From the NCBI GenBank assembly GCA_958450365.1, contig CAUEEP010000925.1, positions 1,612,001 through 1,676,000 on the forward strand: DNA of 64,000 bases. Direction: 5' to 3'. The stretch comes from Mesorhabditis belari (lineage: Eukaryota; Nematoda; Chromadorea; Rhabditida; Rhabditidae). Positions 11,560 through 24,000 of the stretch are shown one piece after another (positions within the stretch are counted from its first letter, which is position 1; every line of letters starts with the position of its first letter). A model generated the notes under the pieces. The model ran no database searches. It was given only the letters and a program-made list of their open reading frames with translations, and was not told the DNA's origin. Position numbers and translations under genes: made by a program.

Positions 11560-12185
11560 TAAGATTAACATAACATTCCGGGGTCATGCACGCCAAAAAG
11601 CTGTTGCTTGCTAATAGGCAAAAGACATGCGAAATGTGTATGGTTTGATCGATTGAAGCTCTCTTTTCCCTCGGGACTCAAACCCCAAAGAGACCCGCAG
11701 GGCAAAAGAAATGGAAAGGTCCAGGCGATGCTTTTGTCTCTGCGTTTCCCGTGTCCCATTGGGATATCCTCTTTTTTTGCGCTTTCCGGCCTCTCCTCTT
11801 GAGGAGACCCCCCAGCTGCCCTCCTTCTTCTGTTCTGTTCTCCTCCCCTCTTATCTCACCCATTTTTTTTCGCTCTCATTTTCTGTCGTCCACGAAACAT
11901 GAAATTTGCCGCAAATATAGCCCTTTTGTCCATCATTTTTCGCTTTCTGATTTCTTGAGATTTCCTTCTAAGGGTTTTCATTCAAGATTTCATTCAAGAT
12001 TTCATTCAAGAAAGGATTTGAGAGTTATTTTAGGTGAAAATACATTCTAGGATTTTATTGGATGGACTCTTTCATCTGATCTTTCAAAACATCTGAACTA
12101 TGGATCTTTCAATTAGTTATATAGTTAGTTTGACTTAGAATTTGATCTAGTTGTGATGTTATTTTTAAATTTTTAAAAATCGAGA
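11560..12185. other. No gene recognised
   Basis: Moderately GC-richer, pyrimidine-rich plus strand at 11640-11890, then ATTTCATTCAAG triplication at 11970-12010. Open frames on both strands lack splice context or family resemblance. Confidence 0.4.
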
Positions 12186-12189
12186 CTAC

Positions 12190-12260
12190 CGACACGGGCC
12201 GGAGTCGAACCAGCGTCGTGTGGGCTAGAAAGAAATGCGTTCGCACTGCGCCATGGCCTG
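12190..12260 (-). tRNA. tRNA-like sequence, probable pseudogene or SINE head
   Basis: On the minus strand there is an A-box-like ATGGCGCAGTGCGAACGC and a good T arm (GCTGG TTCGACT CCGGC), but the anticodon stem (around ATTTCTTTCTAG) does not pair convincingly. Confidence 0.5.
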
Positions 12261-12291
12261 CTTGGGACCAGAGACGAGTTAACGTCTCTCA

Positions 12292-12602
12292 AGGATGGCT
12301 GAGCGGCCTCAAGCATGGCCGAGCGGCCTCAAGCATGGCCGAGCGGCCTCAAGCATGGCCGAGCGGGCTCAAGCATGGCTGAGCGGCCTCAAGCATGGCC
12401 GAGCGGGCTCAAGCATGGCCGAGCGGGCTCAAGCATGGCCGAGCGGGCTCAAGCATGGCCGAGCGGGCTCAAGGATAGTCGAGCGGGCTCAAGGATAGTC
12501 GAGCGGGCTCAAGCATGGCCGAGCGGCCTCAAGCATGGCCGAATGGCGAACGCATCTTTCAAACGAACGGAGAGGTCCCGGGTTCGACTCCTCTTGCCGC
12601 CA
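12292..12602 (+). tRNA. tRNA-like sequence with about 12-fold tandem A box
   Basis: A 20-bp unit GGCCGAGCGGCCTCAAGCAT, which is the D-arm/A-box of a Ser/Leu-like tRNA, repeats about 12 times from 12293 to 12540. It is followed once by an anticodon-like region and a B box (GGTTCGACTCC) ending GCCGCCA at 12602. The head of a tRNA gene has become a satellite while its tail stays single-copy. Alanine/serine-rich frames over it are repeat translations. Confidence 0.6.
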
Positions 12603-12609
12603 ATTCTTT

Positions 12610-13745
12610 TGCTGCTAGATGAATTTTGGCAGCTTAGCTAGATATTTAGCTAGATATTTAGCTAGATACTTTTTCTTACTACTCTACATTCTTTTTTTCC
12701 CTTTCCGGCCCCTCATCTCTCCCTCATAAGCCCTCCTTGACACTCAGCTCTGATGAGGGTAATTGAATCGAATATTCGATCGCATTTCCTTCCTACACCC
12801 ATGCTCTTTCAGTAATTATTAATGCAAATTGAGAGATTAAATTTCCAGACCACTGCCGCTTTCATGTTCTTTCACAATTTGTTAATTTCAATTTCCGGGA
12901 ACCATTTTGACTGAGTTTGATTGAAATAGAAAAAAAAATTCGAACAAAAATTCCCATTAACAAATTATCAGTAACAAACTGCCAGTAACAATTACATGCG
13001 TTCCAGAAAAAGCAAAACTTTGCATAAAAATCAAATTGCCTTCACAACAAAAAGATTTTTGCACCAGTCCTATTTCATCTTACAGGACTGGCACATTTTA
13101 CAATACGAGTTTTATGATTTTCAAAAAACAATTAATTTTTATCGTTTTATGGATGTCAGCCTGTAAAACTAGAGGTAAATCTAGCTTTTCTTGACAATTT
13201 TAACTTTCCCGAAGCTGATCCATACGAGTTTTCAAACACATGGCATTTTTTCGATGTTATCGCCGAACAATCGATTAATTCGGTTTTTCTAGCCTCAGCC
13301 TCCTCTCACTCCTACTCAATTTGTTCCTCTTTCTCTGCTTTGATCCTTCTTTTATCTCCTCCACACGCTCCACCAGTTCCCCTCAATTTTACTGCTTTAT
13401 CCTTTCCTCATTGTAGTGAATCGAAAATTTTCGATGATTTCCCGAAGCTTTCACTGATGCTTTCACCGTTCAAACAAAATTTCTTGTCGTTTTCGTTTTT
13501 CGTCGGCATGACTGTGTAATATGACGACTAGGAACGCGTCTTTTTTTTTTCTTTTTTCGCTTTTACAATATCTTTTTCATTTTTTTCTCCTCAAAGAACG
13601 GCAAAAAAAAAGAAAAGGAGTAGTAGTTTAAATCTTGCATGCATGGCATTTTAGTTTTAAATTATTGTTGTTGTTGTTGTTTTGTGGATGACACCAAAGT
13701 CTTTGACGCCTTTTAAACGCTTATTTTATTTGATTTTTTTGCAGA
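12610..13745. other. Gene-free; one isolated box pair
   Basis: AT-rich. One AGGACTGG box at 13083 is followed about 70 bp later by TTATGGATGTCAGCC, and CCAGTCCTATTTC lies at 13063 on the other strand. A GTT trinucleotide run is at 13664-13680. No gene seen. Confidence 0.45.
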
Positions 13746-13751
13746 CTCCAA

Positions 13752-14660
13752 GACCAAAGTACAGGACTGGAAGTAATTTTCGCCATATTTAAAGCGAATT
13801 ACTAAATTTTAACTCAAAAAGTTGTTTCCTGGATGTCAATGGGGCATTTAATGCATTTTTTGGACCCTGCTACTTAATTTTGCTTGTTGACTGTAAGACC
13901 CCAGTACAGGACTGGAAGTAATTTTCACCATCTTTGAAGGAAATCACTAAATTTTAACTCAAAACATTGTTTCCTGGATGTCACTGAAGCATTTGATGCA
14001 TTTTTCAAACAATGTTGTTTAATTTTGTTGTTGACTGTTAGACTAAAATACAGGACTGGGATTAATTTTCGCCATATTTAAAGCGAATTACTAAATTTAA
14101 ACTCAAAACATTGTTTCCTGGATGTCACTGAAGCATTTGATGCATTTTTTTGGACTTTGTTGCTTAATTTTGTTTTTGACTGTTAGACTAAAATACAGGA
14201 CTGGGAATAATTTTTGACCTATTTAAAGCCAATCGCTAAATCTTAACTCAAAAAGTTGTTTCCTGGATATCACTGGAGCATTTAATGCATTTTTTTGGAC
14301 CCCGCTACTTAATTTTGCTTGTTGACTCTAAGACCATAGTACAGGACTGGACGTAATTTTCGCCATATTTAAAGCGAATTACTAAATTTTAACTCAAAAA
14401 GTTGTTTCCTGGATGTCACTGGAGCATTTGATGCATTTTTTAAAACCCTGTTGCTTAATTTTGTTGTTGACTGTAAGATCAAAGTACAGGACTGGGAATA
14501 ATTTTCGCCATATTTAAAGCGGATCACCGAATTTGAATTGGATTCAAGCTTTCTGGACACCATCGAATTGTTTTTGCTTAATTTGGAGGAATTTGGCTAG
14601 AAATCTCTTTTCATCAAGGTTTTGTCGAAATAGGACTGGCGCCAAATTTTCTCTATTATA
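13752..14660. repeat. Array B: 145-bp tandem repeat, six copies
   Basis: ACAGGACTGG begins at 13761, 13906, 14050, 14195, 14341 and 14486 (spacings 145, 144, 145, 146, 145). Each unit has TTTCCTGGATGTCACTG about 65 bp after it. A last diverged box pair (AATAGGACTGGCG, TTATGGACCTC) follows at 14630. Confidence 0.95.
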
Positions 14661-14664
14661 AAAA

Positions 14665-16600
14665 AGTTATTCAAGCAAGCTAAATTTTTCAGGTTTATGG
14701 ACCTCAAAAAGACTTAAAATTCATTCATTCATTCAATTCATTTTATTCTTTAAAATCTATCCCTTCAGAATTTTCATAGAAAAGAATTTTCAATTTTCAT
14801 CGTTTCAATCATCATTCTAGTGCACATCGCCAATTTCGAAAGTCCCAATACTTTTCAGGATTCAAGAGCAAATATTTTTCGGAAATCCGAGAGTAATGGA
14901 AATTGGAGATGAGTCTACTCTCGATTTTTTTCAGCTTTCCTTTTTCTCCTCTCTAATCTCGATTTTCCCGTTTTTGGTCGCTTCAAGGCAATCCTTGAAT
15001 CCTTCAGATCTCAGATTCTTCAGACAATTTTACCTTCTCTGATCCCTCAGAAATCCGAGCTAGAGCTTTGCTGATTGCTCTGAAATAAACAAATGCTATT
15101 GCTAGGCAAATGCTATGCTTTTGTACTCCAGAAAGTATTTCCCAAACTGACGGCTTTTTTGTGAGATTTTTTTATGAAAACGCTGATTTTTGTCATTTAG
15201 ATGGCTCGGGTTTAACACGAATATTTAACTATGTTTTGTACAAGCTCCAGAATTAAAGCAAATGCTATTGTGTACTCCAGGAAGCCTTAAAATTTTGTTT
15301 GATCAAGATATCGCTTCAGAAATGAGCTTATATTGAGCCAGTCCTTTTCCTACCTAAATCCAAGTTTTCGTACACAATTCCAAATTTGACTTCGACTTTC
15401 AAAATCACTTCACTGAAGTCCAAAAACACTAAAATTCTTGATTTTATGTTTTTTCTTTTCATATTGGAGTAGATTTTGAGCCAGTCCTGTATTGGAGTAT
15501 ATTGGTGGTATGCCCGGCTGGCGACCAGCACCGTAGAATGATCCTGTAACAATAGCATGCCTTCCAGTAACACCAAAGCTTCACATAAAATGAGAAGTTC
15601 TATAAAACCAAGCAAGATTTCGTGCCAGTCCTATTTCTCGAGCTGCCAGTTTTGGTTTTTCTCAAGCTGCTAGTTCTTCGTGTTGTTGCAATTTCTTGGC
15701 CATTTCTTGGCCATTTCGGGAGAAACAAATTCCCGTTAGCTGGCTGTCTTGGGGACCACGAGAAACGGACAAACCAGGAATCTCATTTGCCTACTTTCTC
15801 TTTTGGGTCCACCTTTTCAGCTCTATCCCAGCTCTATTCTTTTTTTTCCGCAAATCGCGTTTATCGCCGTTGTGGGCCGATTTTGCTTCAATTCTAATAG
15901 AATTTAGAAATTGTGAGGAGAGAAAGCAGGAGGAGAGAAAGCACTCACAAGGTAGACCTTAAAATCAAGACTTGCTCACAAGGTAGACTTGCTTACTAGC
16001 TCAAAAGTTTTACGATCTAGCTAGCCAAAATCCAGCTAGCCAAAATTCAGCTAGCCAAATCGAAAAGCTGAAAGGCAAATTCGAGAATTGGCAAAAAGAC
16101 AAAAGCAATTGGCAAAGCTGTATTCTTAAATTGTTCTCAATTCCCTTTTTCTCTTCTTCTAGAGCTTTCGGCCTCTCTTCTAGAGCTTTCACCTCTCCAG
16201 AAAAAGCCACAAGTTGTTGGACAGTTGAAAAGTTTCATCTCCAGAATCTCAGCCTCTCTTCTGCCGCCAATATCGCTTATCCATAAATCTTCCTCCACTT
16301 TCTCCACTTTTTCCACTCCCGCTTTCTTCTCTTTTCTTCCCGCTTTCTTCTCTTCTCCCCTTTTTTGTCTCCTCCTCGTTCCCCTTTCCTTTTGATTTCC
16401 TTGACCTTGACAAGTCCTTGATTCGGGCACCATTTCTTTCTTTCTTTCTTTCTTTCCTTTTTTTTGCCTTTCAATTATTACACATCATAATTTTTGACTG
16501 TTTTTAGTTTAGAGATCAATAATTGATCAATAATGAATCCAGGCCTTAATTTAAGGATTCTTCAGTCCAGAACACTTGTCTAGGCCTGTCTAGGCTTGTG
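14665..16600. other. Gene-free stretch with scattered CCAGTCCT boxes
   Basis: CCAGTCCT occurs on the plus strand at 15340, 15481 and 15623 (spacings about 141 and 142). A pyrimidine-rich tract and (TTTC)n run occur at 16300-16460. Frames here lack splice or family support. Confidence 0.45.
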
Positions 16601-16611
16601 TTTTACTTAAA

Positions 16612-16775
16612 TAACTTCAGTTTTACTCCAGTTTGTCTCCAGCTTGTCTCCAGTTCGTCTCCAGTTCGTCTCCAGTTTGTCTCCAGTTTGTCTCCAGTTT
16701 GACTCCAGTTTGTCTCCAGTTTGACTCCAGTTTGTCTCTAGTTTTACTCCAGTTCGTCTCCAGTTTGACTCCAGT
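16612..16775. repeat. 11-bp minisatellite CTCCAGTTTGT
   Basis: About 15 tandem copies of GTCTCCAGTTT with variants GACTCCAGTTT and GTCTCCAGTTC. Confidence 0.95.
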
Positions 16776-16779
16776 CTTG

Positions 16780-18050
16780 CATTAAAGCGATATTTTGTGT
16801 TCCATAGAGAATTCTGTGCCTTATTTCTACTAGTTAGTTGTTTTAAATCAGTTCTTTTTGACAGGGAATCTCGAAGTTTAAAGTTTTCAAAAGTTTAACT
16901 CCAAAGTTGACTCTAAAGTTGGCCCCAAAGTTGGCCCCAAAGTTGACTCTAAAGTAAAGTTTGACTCTTTAGGGTTAAAATCTAAAACCCCTAGTAAAAC
17001 CCTAGCAAAATCTCTCCTTTCTATGATTTCCCATCTCTCCAATCTTTCCTAGATCCAGCACAAAAATCCCAAATTTTATCCTGTCTCGGTCGCCTCGGTA
17101 TTTGTCAATCACCATTCTCTACCGGTTTTCCTATCGGCTTTCCTTTTTTCTTTCTTTTTGCTTTCTCTTGTCGCTGTCTCTTGCGCTGATTTCTGTCATT
17201 TCTGTCCAGGAAAGTGTGATTTTAACTTGAGAAAACAGAGATTCACTTATACCCCCAAATTTCTCTTGATTTTCTTTAATTTTTTTTACGGAAAACTTTT
17301 GAAACAATAATCCTGGAGTGCATTCTTTCCGCCAAAAATTAGCGATTCTTTTGTTTTCGATTTCCAAGGTTGGCTGATTTTCGAAGAGGGCTGGCTGCTT
17401 TTCTCGCTCGATTGAAGACTTTTCCCTCATTTTGTTCTTTTCATTCACCATCCTGGAAGGCAAAATAGTGATTGTTAAAAAGGTTTTCTTGAATCTGAAG
17501 ATTTCAGAAGATTTTTATTTTTAGAATTTCTGCACACAGAATTATCTTTTCATTTCTGCACTTTTATTCGAGTAGTGATTAACGCCATCTTTAGCTTTAG
17601 CTTTAACGCTTGCTTTAGCTTTAAGGCTATTAGCTTTAGCTTTAACGCTTTAGCTTTAGCTTTAAGGCCACCGGCCACTTCCTCTGCTCCAATGCGTTCC
17701 AGGATAACAATTTTCCTTATCTTCTTCCTTGTTTCCTTCCTTTTCCTTCCTTTTTCTTCCTTGTTCTTCCTTTTTCTTCCTTTTTCTTCCTATTCCTTCC
17801 TTCTCCTTCCTTTTTCTTCCTTCTCCATTCCTTCTCCTTCCTTCTCCTTCCTTCTCCATTCCTTCTCCATTCCTTCTCCTTCCTTTCCCTTCCTTTCCAA
17901 CCTCCGATTCATTGAGTATTCATGAAAATTGCGTTGAAAAAAGTGCTCCTAGACATTTGGCCAAAATCCATGACTCTGACTCATTATTCTCGCTTTTCCG
18001 CTTCTCTACGAGCTTTATTTATTTCCATCTGGTTCTGATAGGTGTCATTT
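16780..18050. other. Upstream flank of the SCHIP1 homologue
   Basis: Contains a short AAAGTTGACTCT repeat near 16900-16960, GCTTTAGCTTTAA repeats at 17590-17670 and a CCTTCCTTTTTCTT pyrimidine tract at 17715-17905. Minus-strand frames at 17463-17131 and elsewhere were not convincing. The gene's promoter should lie here but no specific element was recognised. Confidence 0.4.
17715..17905. repeat. CCTTCC/TTTTTCTT pyrimidine minisatellite
   Basis: Tandem variants of TTCCTTTTTC and TTCCTTCTCC. Purely pyrimidine on the plus strand for nearly 190 bp. Confidence 0.9.
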
Positions 18051-18060
18051 CCAGTGAAAA

Positions 18061-21000
18061 ATGGAGACAGCGGTTCATGGGAGGAGTTTAGCGTTGGCCG
18101 AATTGTTGGCTGAAGGAAGGATTCCGGAAAATGGAATTGATTTGAGGTTGGTTCAAAATGTTGAATGTTTAAATGAAAAACTTTCAAGTCACTTCAACAA
18201 CAACAACAACGAGATCGACTCACTGGATGGGGGCTTCCTGTTGGGAGTGAAAGGATTGGGATCCGAGTCCGCTCAAGTCTCACATTCGTCGTCATTGGAA
18301 AGTCTGGATTCATCTCCTGGATCACTCGTCAACCATATGGGCAGTCAGGTATGGGAAAAGTTCAAGGCCTTGTCTTTCTGGATGAGTTGATGGAAGATTT
18401 TGTCTTCTTGGATGACTTGTTGGAAGATTTTGTCTTCCACTCTGTAAGAGTTTGGCAAGATCGATCCCGGGAACAGTTTTGAGTGAGATCAAGTTCAAGA
18501 TCGAGATCAAGATCAAGATCGAGATCAAGATCAAGATCAAGAAAACTTTGCGAATTCAGGAACCCGACGACGATGGAGAGTCAACCTCGTGTTCGGAGGA
18601 TTCTTTCGAGATGTCGTCGACTTGTTCGACTCGGGAAACACCCGGCCATTCGCCCAATCGAGAGGGAACCTCTTCGTCGTTCACTTCGGGAGGCACTGAG
18701 TACAAGTCAGTACAAAAATAGAATCGCTTATCAATTCAACCAGCCGAAAAACCAAAACAGAAGAAAAGCCGGATTTTCTGGCTTTCTGGCGGGTTTCAAG
18801 CAAAAGCCCGGTCAGAGCCGGGAGTCGAACCCGGACCCTTTGGGTTGTAGACGAGCTCGCTGCCGGCTGCGCCACGGCGACCTGAAGACGCCGAAGGAAA
18901 AACCCGCTCTTAACCGGGTTTTTTGGTAATAGATGAGAGCCGATGAATTTGAAACCAGCTTAATAGCGGCTTTTTTTCACTAGGTGATCAGACCGTCGTG
19001 GCGCAGTGGAGAGCGCGTTTTTTACGGCCCACGCGATCCGGGTTCGACTCCTGGCCGTGACCTGACTTTTGCTTTTTAGTCTAAGAAACCTAAAATTATG
19101 TAAATTGGCTCACGGGAAGATGTGATGAACGGAGAGACAGACAAACGGACGAGCAAACAGACAGACACAGCTCTTTTATATAGTGGATTCTAGACTTGAT
19201 GACGACTCCTCTGCCGCTCCGACTCGTGAAGGATCCACCGATCGAGAGTCATCACCATCAAGCTCAATGATTCGAAAAGGACCCTCGACTTCAATGTCGA
19301 TGGACTCTTTCTTGTTGAGGGTTTGTTCTGGTTCAGTTACGCAAATTAAGACCAAGATAGATAGATTTATTTGAAAGGATAGAGCAAGTTTGGTTTTGGT
19401 CCAGTTTTGGCCCAGTTTTAGGCAATTTTTGGACCAGTTTTGGCCCAGTTTTGGCCCAGTTTCCGCTCAGTTCCCAACTCTTGACTCTTCACCCAAAACT
19501 CAACCGAAAGAAATCAAAGCCAAAGTTTCTAGGATCGAATCACGAACCTTCGGGAAAGCGTCGATGAATTGGACACGGGTTTGCCGAAACTCGACTTTGA
19601 TCGTCTCGAGAAACAACTCCAAACAGCCGCCAAAGAGAGAGAAGACAATGAAAGGAAATTGCTCGGTGAAGAGGTGAGAATTTGATTTCAAAAAATTATT
19701 GCATTCTTATTGCATTCAAAATTTGTGCATTCAAAATTATTGAATTCAAAAAATTCGTGCTTTCAAAATTATCTTTTCATCCATTAGCTTTTGATCCAAA
19801 TCTTTTGATCCAAATCTTTTGATCCAAATCTTTTCATCCAAATCTTTTGATCCAAATCTTTTCATCCAAATCTTTTGATCCAAATCTTTTGATCCAAATC
19901 TTTTGATCCAAATCTTTTCATCCAAATCTTTTCATCCAAATCTTTTCATCCAAATCTTTTGATCCAAATCTTTTCATCCAAATCTTTTGATCCAAATCTT
20001 TTGATCCCACTAATCGTTGTTGGGATCCCGAATCTTTCAATCTTTTCATCCAAATCTTTTCATCCAAATCTTTTCATCCAAATCTTTTGATCCAAATCTT
20101 TTGATCCAAATCTTTTGATCCAAATCTTTTCATCCAAATCTTTTCATCCAAATCTTTTGATCCAAATCTTTTGATCCAAATCTTTTGATCCAAATCTTTT
20201 GATCCAAATCTTTTGATCCAAATCTTTTCATCCAAATCTTTTCATCCAAATCTTTTCATCCAAATCTTTTCATCCAAATCTTTTGATCCAAATCTTTTCA
20301 TCCAAATCTTTTGATCCAAATCTTTTCATCCAAATCTTTTCATCCAAATCTTTTGATCCAAATCTTTTCATCCAAATCTTTTGATCCAAATCTTTTCATC
20401 CAAATCTTTTCATCCACTAGCATTCTATCCAGATATATAATCGATTCTAGACTTGATGACGACTCCTCTGCCGCTCCATTAGCGAATGCTAATGGAATTT
20501 AATCCAGAATTTAAAAATGAATCCTTTTAACAACAAAGGAATCTTAATGAAATCAAAAAAATAATCTCGAATATTTTACGAGCTTTTCCTTTTCCGATTT
20601 TAATCAAAAATTTTCGAAATTCTAGATATTTCCCGAGTCATTTTTTCAATTTTTTTTGAAAAATTAAAAAAAAAATTAAAATTAGCAAAAAACCGGGTTT
20701 CTATGGATGATTTTAGGGTAAGAAAGGGGAAACGAAAGAAACGGAGAAAAGCAAAATTAGCGTCTCAGCGGGGATAATGTCCGTGATGGAGAAATGGGGA
20801 AAAAGATGGGCATTTTTTAGCCATTTTTTGCTATTTTTTAGCCATTCCCCTTCCTAGATGAGCTGCACTCATCATATTTTTTCGCTGACTTGAGGATATT
20901 GTCTTAAATTTTAGATGTGCGTTCCAGTTTAGTCAATGGACGGTTTAGTATGTGACATTGGACTTTTATTTGCTGGGTTTTAGATAGAGTGCCTTTCAGT

Positions 21001-24000
21001 TTGGAGGATTGAAAGGTTTAGAATGTGGACTAGAACCTTTATTTGTTTGATTTTAGATAGGGTGCCTTCCAGCTTGAGGATTGAAAGGTTTAGAATGTGA
21101 CCTACAACCTTTATTTGCTGGGTTTTAGATAGGGTGCCTTCCAGCTTGAGCAATGACGAGTTTAGAATGTAACCTACAGCCTTTATTTGTTTGATTTTAG
21201 GTAGGATGAGTTCCAGATCGACCAATGACGAGCTTAGAACGCAACCTACAGCCTTTATTTGCTTGATTTTAGATAGGGTGCCTTCCAGCTTGAGTAATGA
21301 TGAGTTTAGAATGTAACCTACAACCTTTATTTGCTTAATTTTAGATAGCATGAGTTCCAGATCGACCAATGACGAGCCTAAAAATTAGATTGGACTTTTA
21401 ATCGGGCATAAAATGCGGTTTTCTTGAAATCCCATTCCCATACCCCATTTTCACCTGTCTTTACTCAATGAAAAGCTCAAGACGTCGAGATTTCGAAAGG
21501 AATTTTGACCTTACTTTGTATTTCTTGCGAAATCTTGAGCCATTCTCAAGCTCTAGAACTTTTTAGGGTTTCAAATTTGCACTCTGGACCAAATTCTACA
21601 GTAGTAGTCGAAATTTGACTGGAATTTGACTGAAATTTGACTGGAATTAGACTGGAATTTGACTGGAATTTGTATCTCTTGCGAATCCAACGAATCCAAC
21701 TTTTGACATTCCTAGGTTCGTCGCCGTTTGGCCATGCAAGTGGACGCGGTTTACTCGGGTCCAACTCCTTCAATTTCCACGAGACCGAATCGATCGAATT
21801 TAGCGCTTCGCTTGCAAATGGCTATGAATTTACAGGTAATTTCTAGATTTAAAGATTGAATAAATCTTGAATAAGAAGACGAATTAAATAGATTTGAACA
21901 TTTTGAGAAAGATTGAAGCTTTTTGAGGAAGATTGAAGCTTTTTGAGGAAGAGTGAAGCTTTTTGAGGAAGATTGAAGCTTTTTGAGAAAGATTGAAGCT
22001 TTTTGAGGAAGATTGAAGCTTTTTGAGAAAGATTGAAGCTTTTGGGGAAGATGGCTTTTGAGAAGTTGAGCTTTTGAGGAAGATTGAGCTTTTGAGAAAG
22101 AGTGAAGCTTTTGAGGAAGATTGAAGCTTTGAGGAAGATTGAAGCTTTTGAGAAAGGTGAAGCTTTTGAGGAAGGGAGCTTTTGAGGAAGATTGAAGCTC
22201 TGGAAAGAGTGAAGCTTTTGAGGAAGATTGAAGCTTTTTGAGAAAGATTGAAGCTTTTTGAGGAAGATTGAAGCTTTTTGAGAAAGATTGAAGCTTTTTG
22301 AGGAAGATTGAAGCTTTTTGAGAAAGATTGAAGCTTTTTGAGGAAGATTGAAGCTTTTTGAGGAAGATTGAAGCTTTTTGAGGAAAGAGTGAAGCTTTTT
22401 GAGGAAGATTGAAGCTTTTTGAGGAAGATTGAAGCTTTTTGAGAAAGAGTGAAGCTTTTTGAGGAAGAGTGAAGCTTTTTGAGGAAGATTGAAGCTTTCT
22501 GAGAAGAGTGAAGCTTTTTGAGGAAGAGTGAAGCTTTTTGAGAAAGATTGAAGCTTTTTGAGGAAGATTGAAGCTTTTTGAGAAAGATTGAAGCTTTTTG
22601 AGGAAGATTGAAGCTTTTTGAGAAAGATTGAAGCTTTTTGAGGAAGATTGAAGCTTTTTGAGGAAGATTGAAGCTTTTTGAGAAAGAGTGAAGCTTTTTG
22701 AGGAAGATTGAAGCTTTCTGAGAAAGATTGAAGCTTTTTGAGGAAGAGTGAAGCTTTTGATAATTCCAAATCCCTCTATAGTATTCTATTTACGTTTAGG
22801 TTTGCTACATCAATGAGATGAGCGAAACGAGCGATGCTGAGGCGTCATCTTCAGGTAAGCTTCGGGAAATGAGCCTTTTCCATCAGCTTTTTACAGGACT
22901 TGTGAGGAAACTGAACATTTTCTTTAAGAAGTAATCTTTTTTAAACGATCATAGTTTATTCTGGATGTCACAAAAGCTAGAAATGGCGATAAAGAGTAAA
23001 ATTCAAGAAATTAGCCTTTTTTATCAGGTTTTTACAGGACTTGTAACCAAATTGCAAACTTTTCTCAAGAACTGATCTTTTTTAAAAGATCATCGTTCAT
23101 TCTGGATGTCACAAAAGCTAAAAATAATTTCAGAAAGCGATGACAAGTAAAATTAGTCTTTTCTGCCTTTTCTATCAGCTTTTTACAGGACCTGTGAGGA
23201 AATTGAACATTTTCTTTAAGAAGTAATCTTTTTTAAACGATCATCGTTCATTCTGGATGTCACAAAAGCTAGAAATGGCGATAAGGAGTAAAATTCGTGA
23301 AATTCGCCTTTTTTATCAACTTTTTACAGGACTTGTAACCAAATTGCAAATTTTTCTCAAGAATTGATCTTTTTTAAAAGATCATCGTTCATTCTGGATG
23401 TCACAAAAGCTAAAAATAATTTCAGAAAGCGATGACGAGTGTCGAATGCCGAAGAGTCGCTCAGTGCCTTGTTTGCGGTCGAAATTGCGAGAAGATCCAT
23501 TGATAAACGTGTTAAAAGAACGAGTTTCACAAGGAGATCAATTAAAACCAGGTAAGCGCATTAAAAGTGAACGTTGGCTTGACTCTTGGCTTGACTCTTA
23601 GCCTTTTCTAAACCTAGGGCTCCTTGTGTTAGCAGTTTGTCCGAGTTCTCATCAATTTCTTGGCTTAAAACCTAAAGGAATTTAAATTCTTCGATTTTTT
23701 TCATCTATCTGGATGTCATTCTCTTAAATGAGCTAAAAATGAAATAAAATCGATGATTTTTAAATTAATCATAAATTATTTGGAATTTTTCCTGGAAAAG
23801 GCGGTTTTTAATGGTAAAAAGAAGATGAAAAACATTTTTCTAGAACGGAGAACGATGCTAATTTGTCTTCTTTTGGCTTTTCTTTAGACGTTGAAGGGAT
23901 TAAAGAAATTTTTTCCTTTCTAGGATTAGAGAGGTCAATTTTTTGAACTGAAAAAAGTGAAAAAAGACTAAAAAATTGAAAAAAGACCCAAAAAGCCTCA

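Noticed and set aside
12295..12641. Ala/Ser/Gly-rich frames of 67-108 codons
   Set aside because: They lie on the tandem tRNA A-box repeat.
17131..17463. 110-codon minus-strand ORF upstream of SCHIP1
   Set aside because: Lys/Glu-rich from pyrimidine-tract complement, with no acceptor or donor linking it to other exons.
21849..22769. 306-codon minus-strand frame with [16 protein letters not shown] repeats
   Set aside because: It is the translation of a 19-20-bp minisatellite in a SCHIP1 intron; length reflects a unit free of stops.
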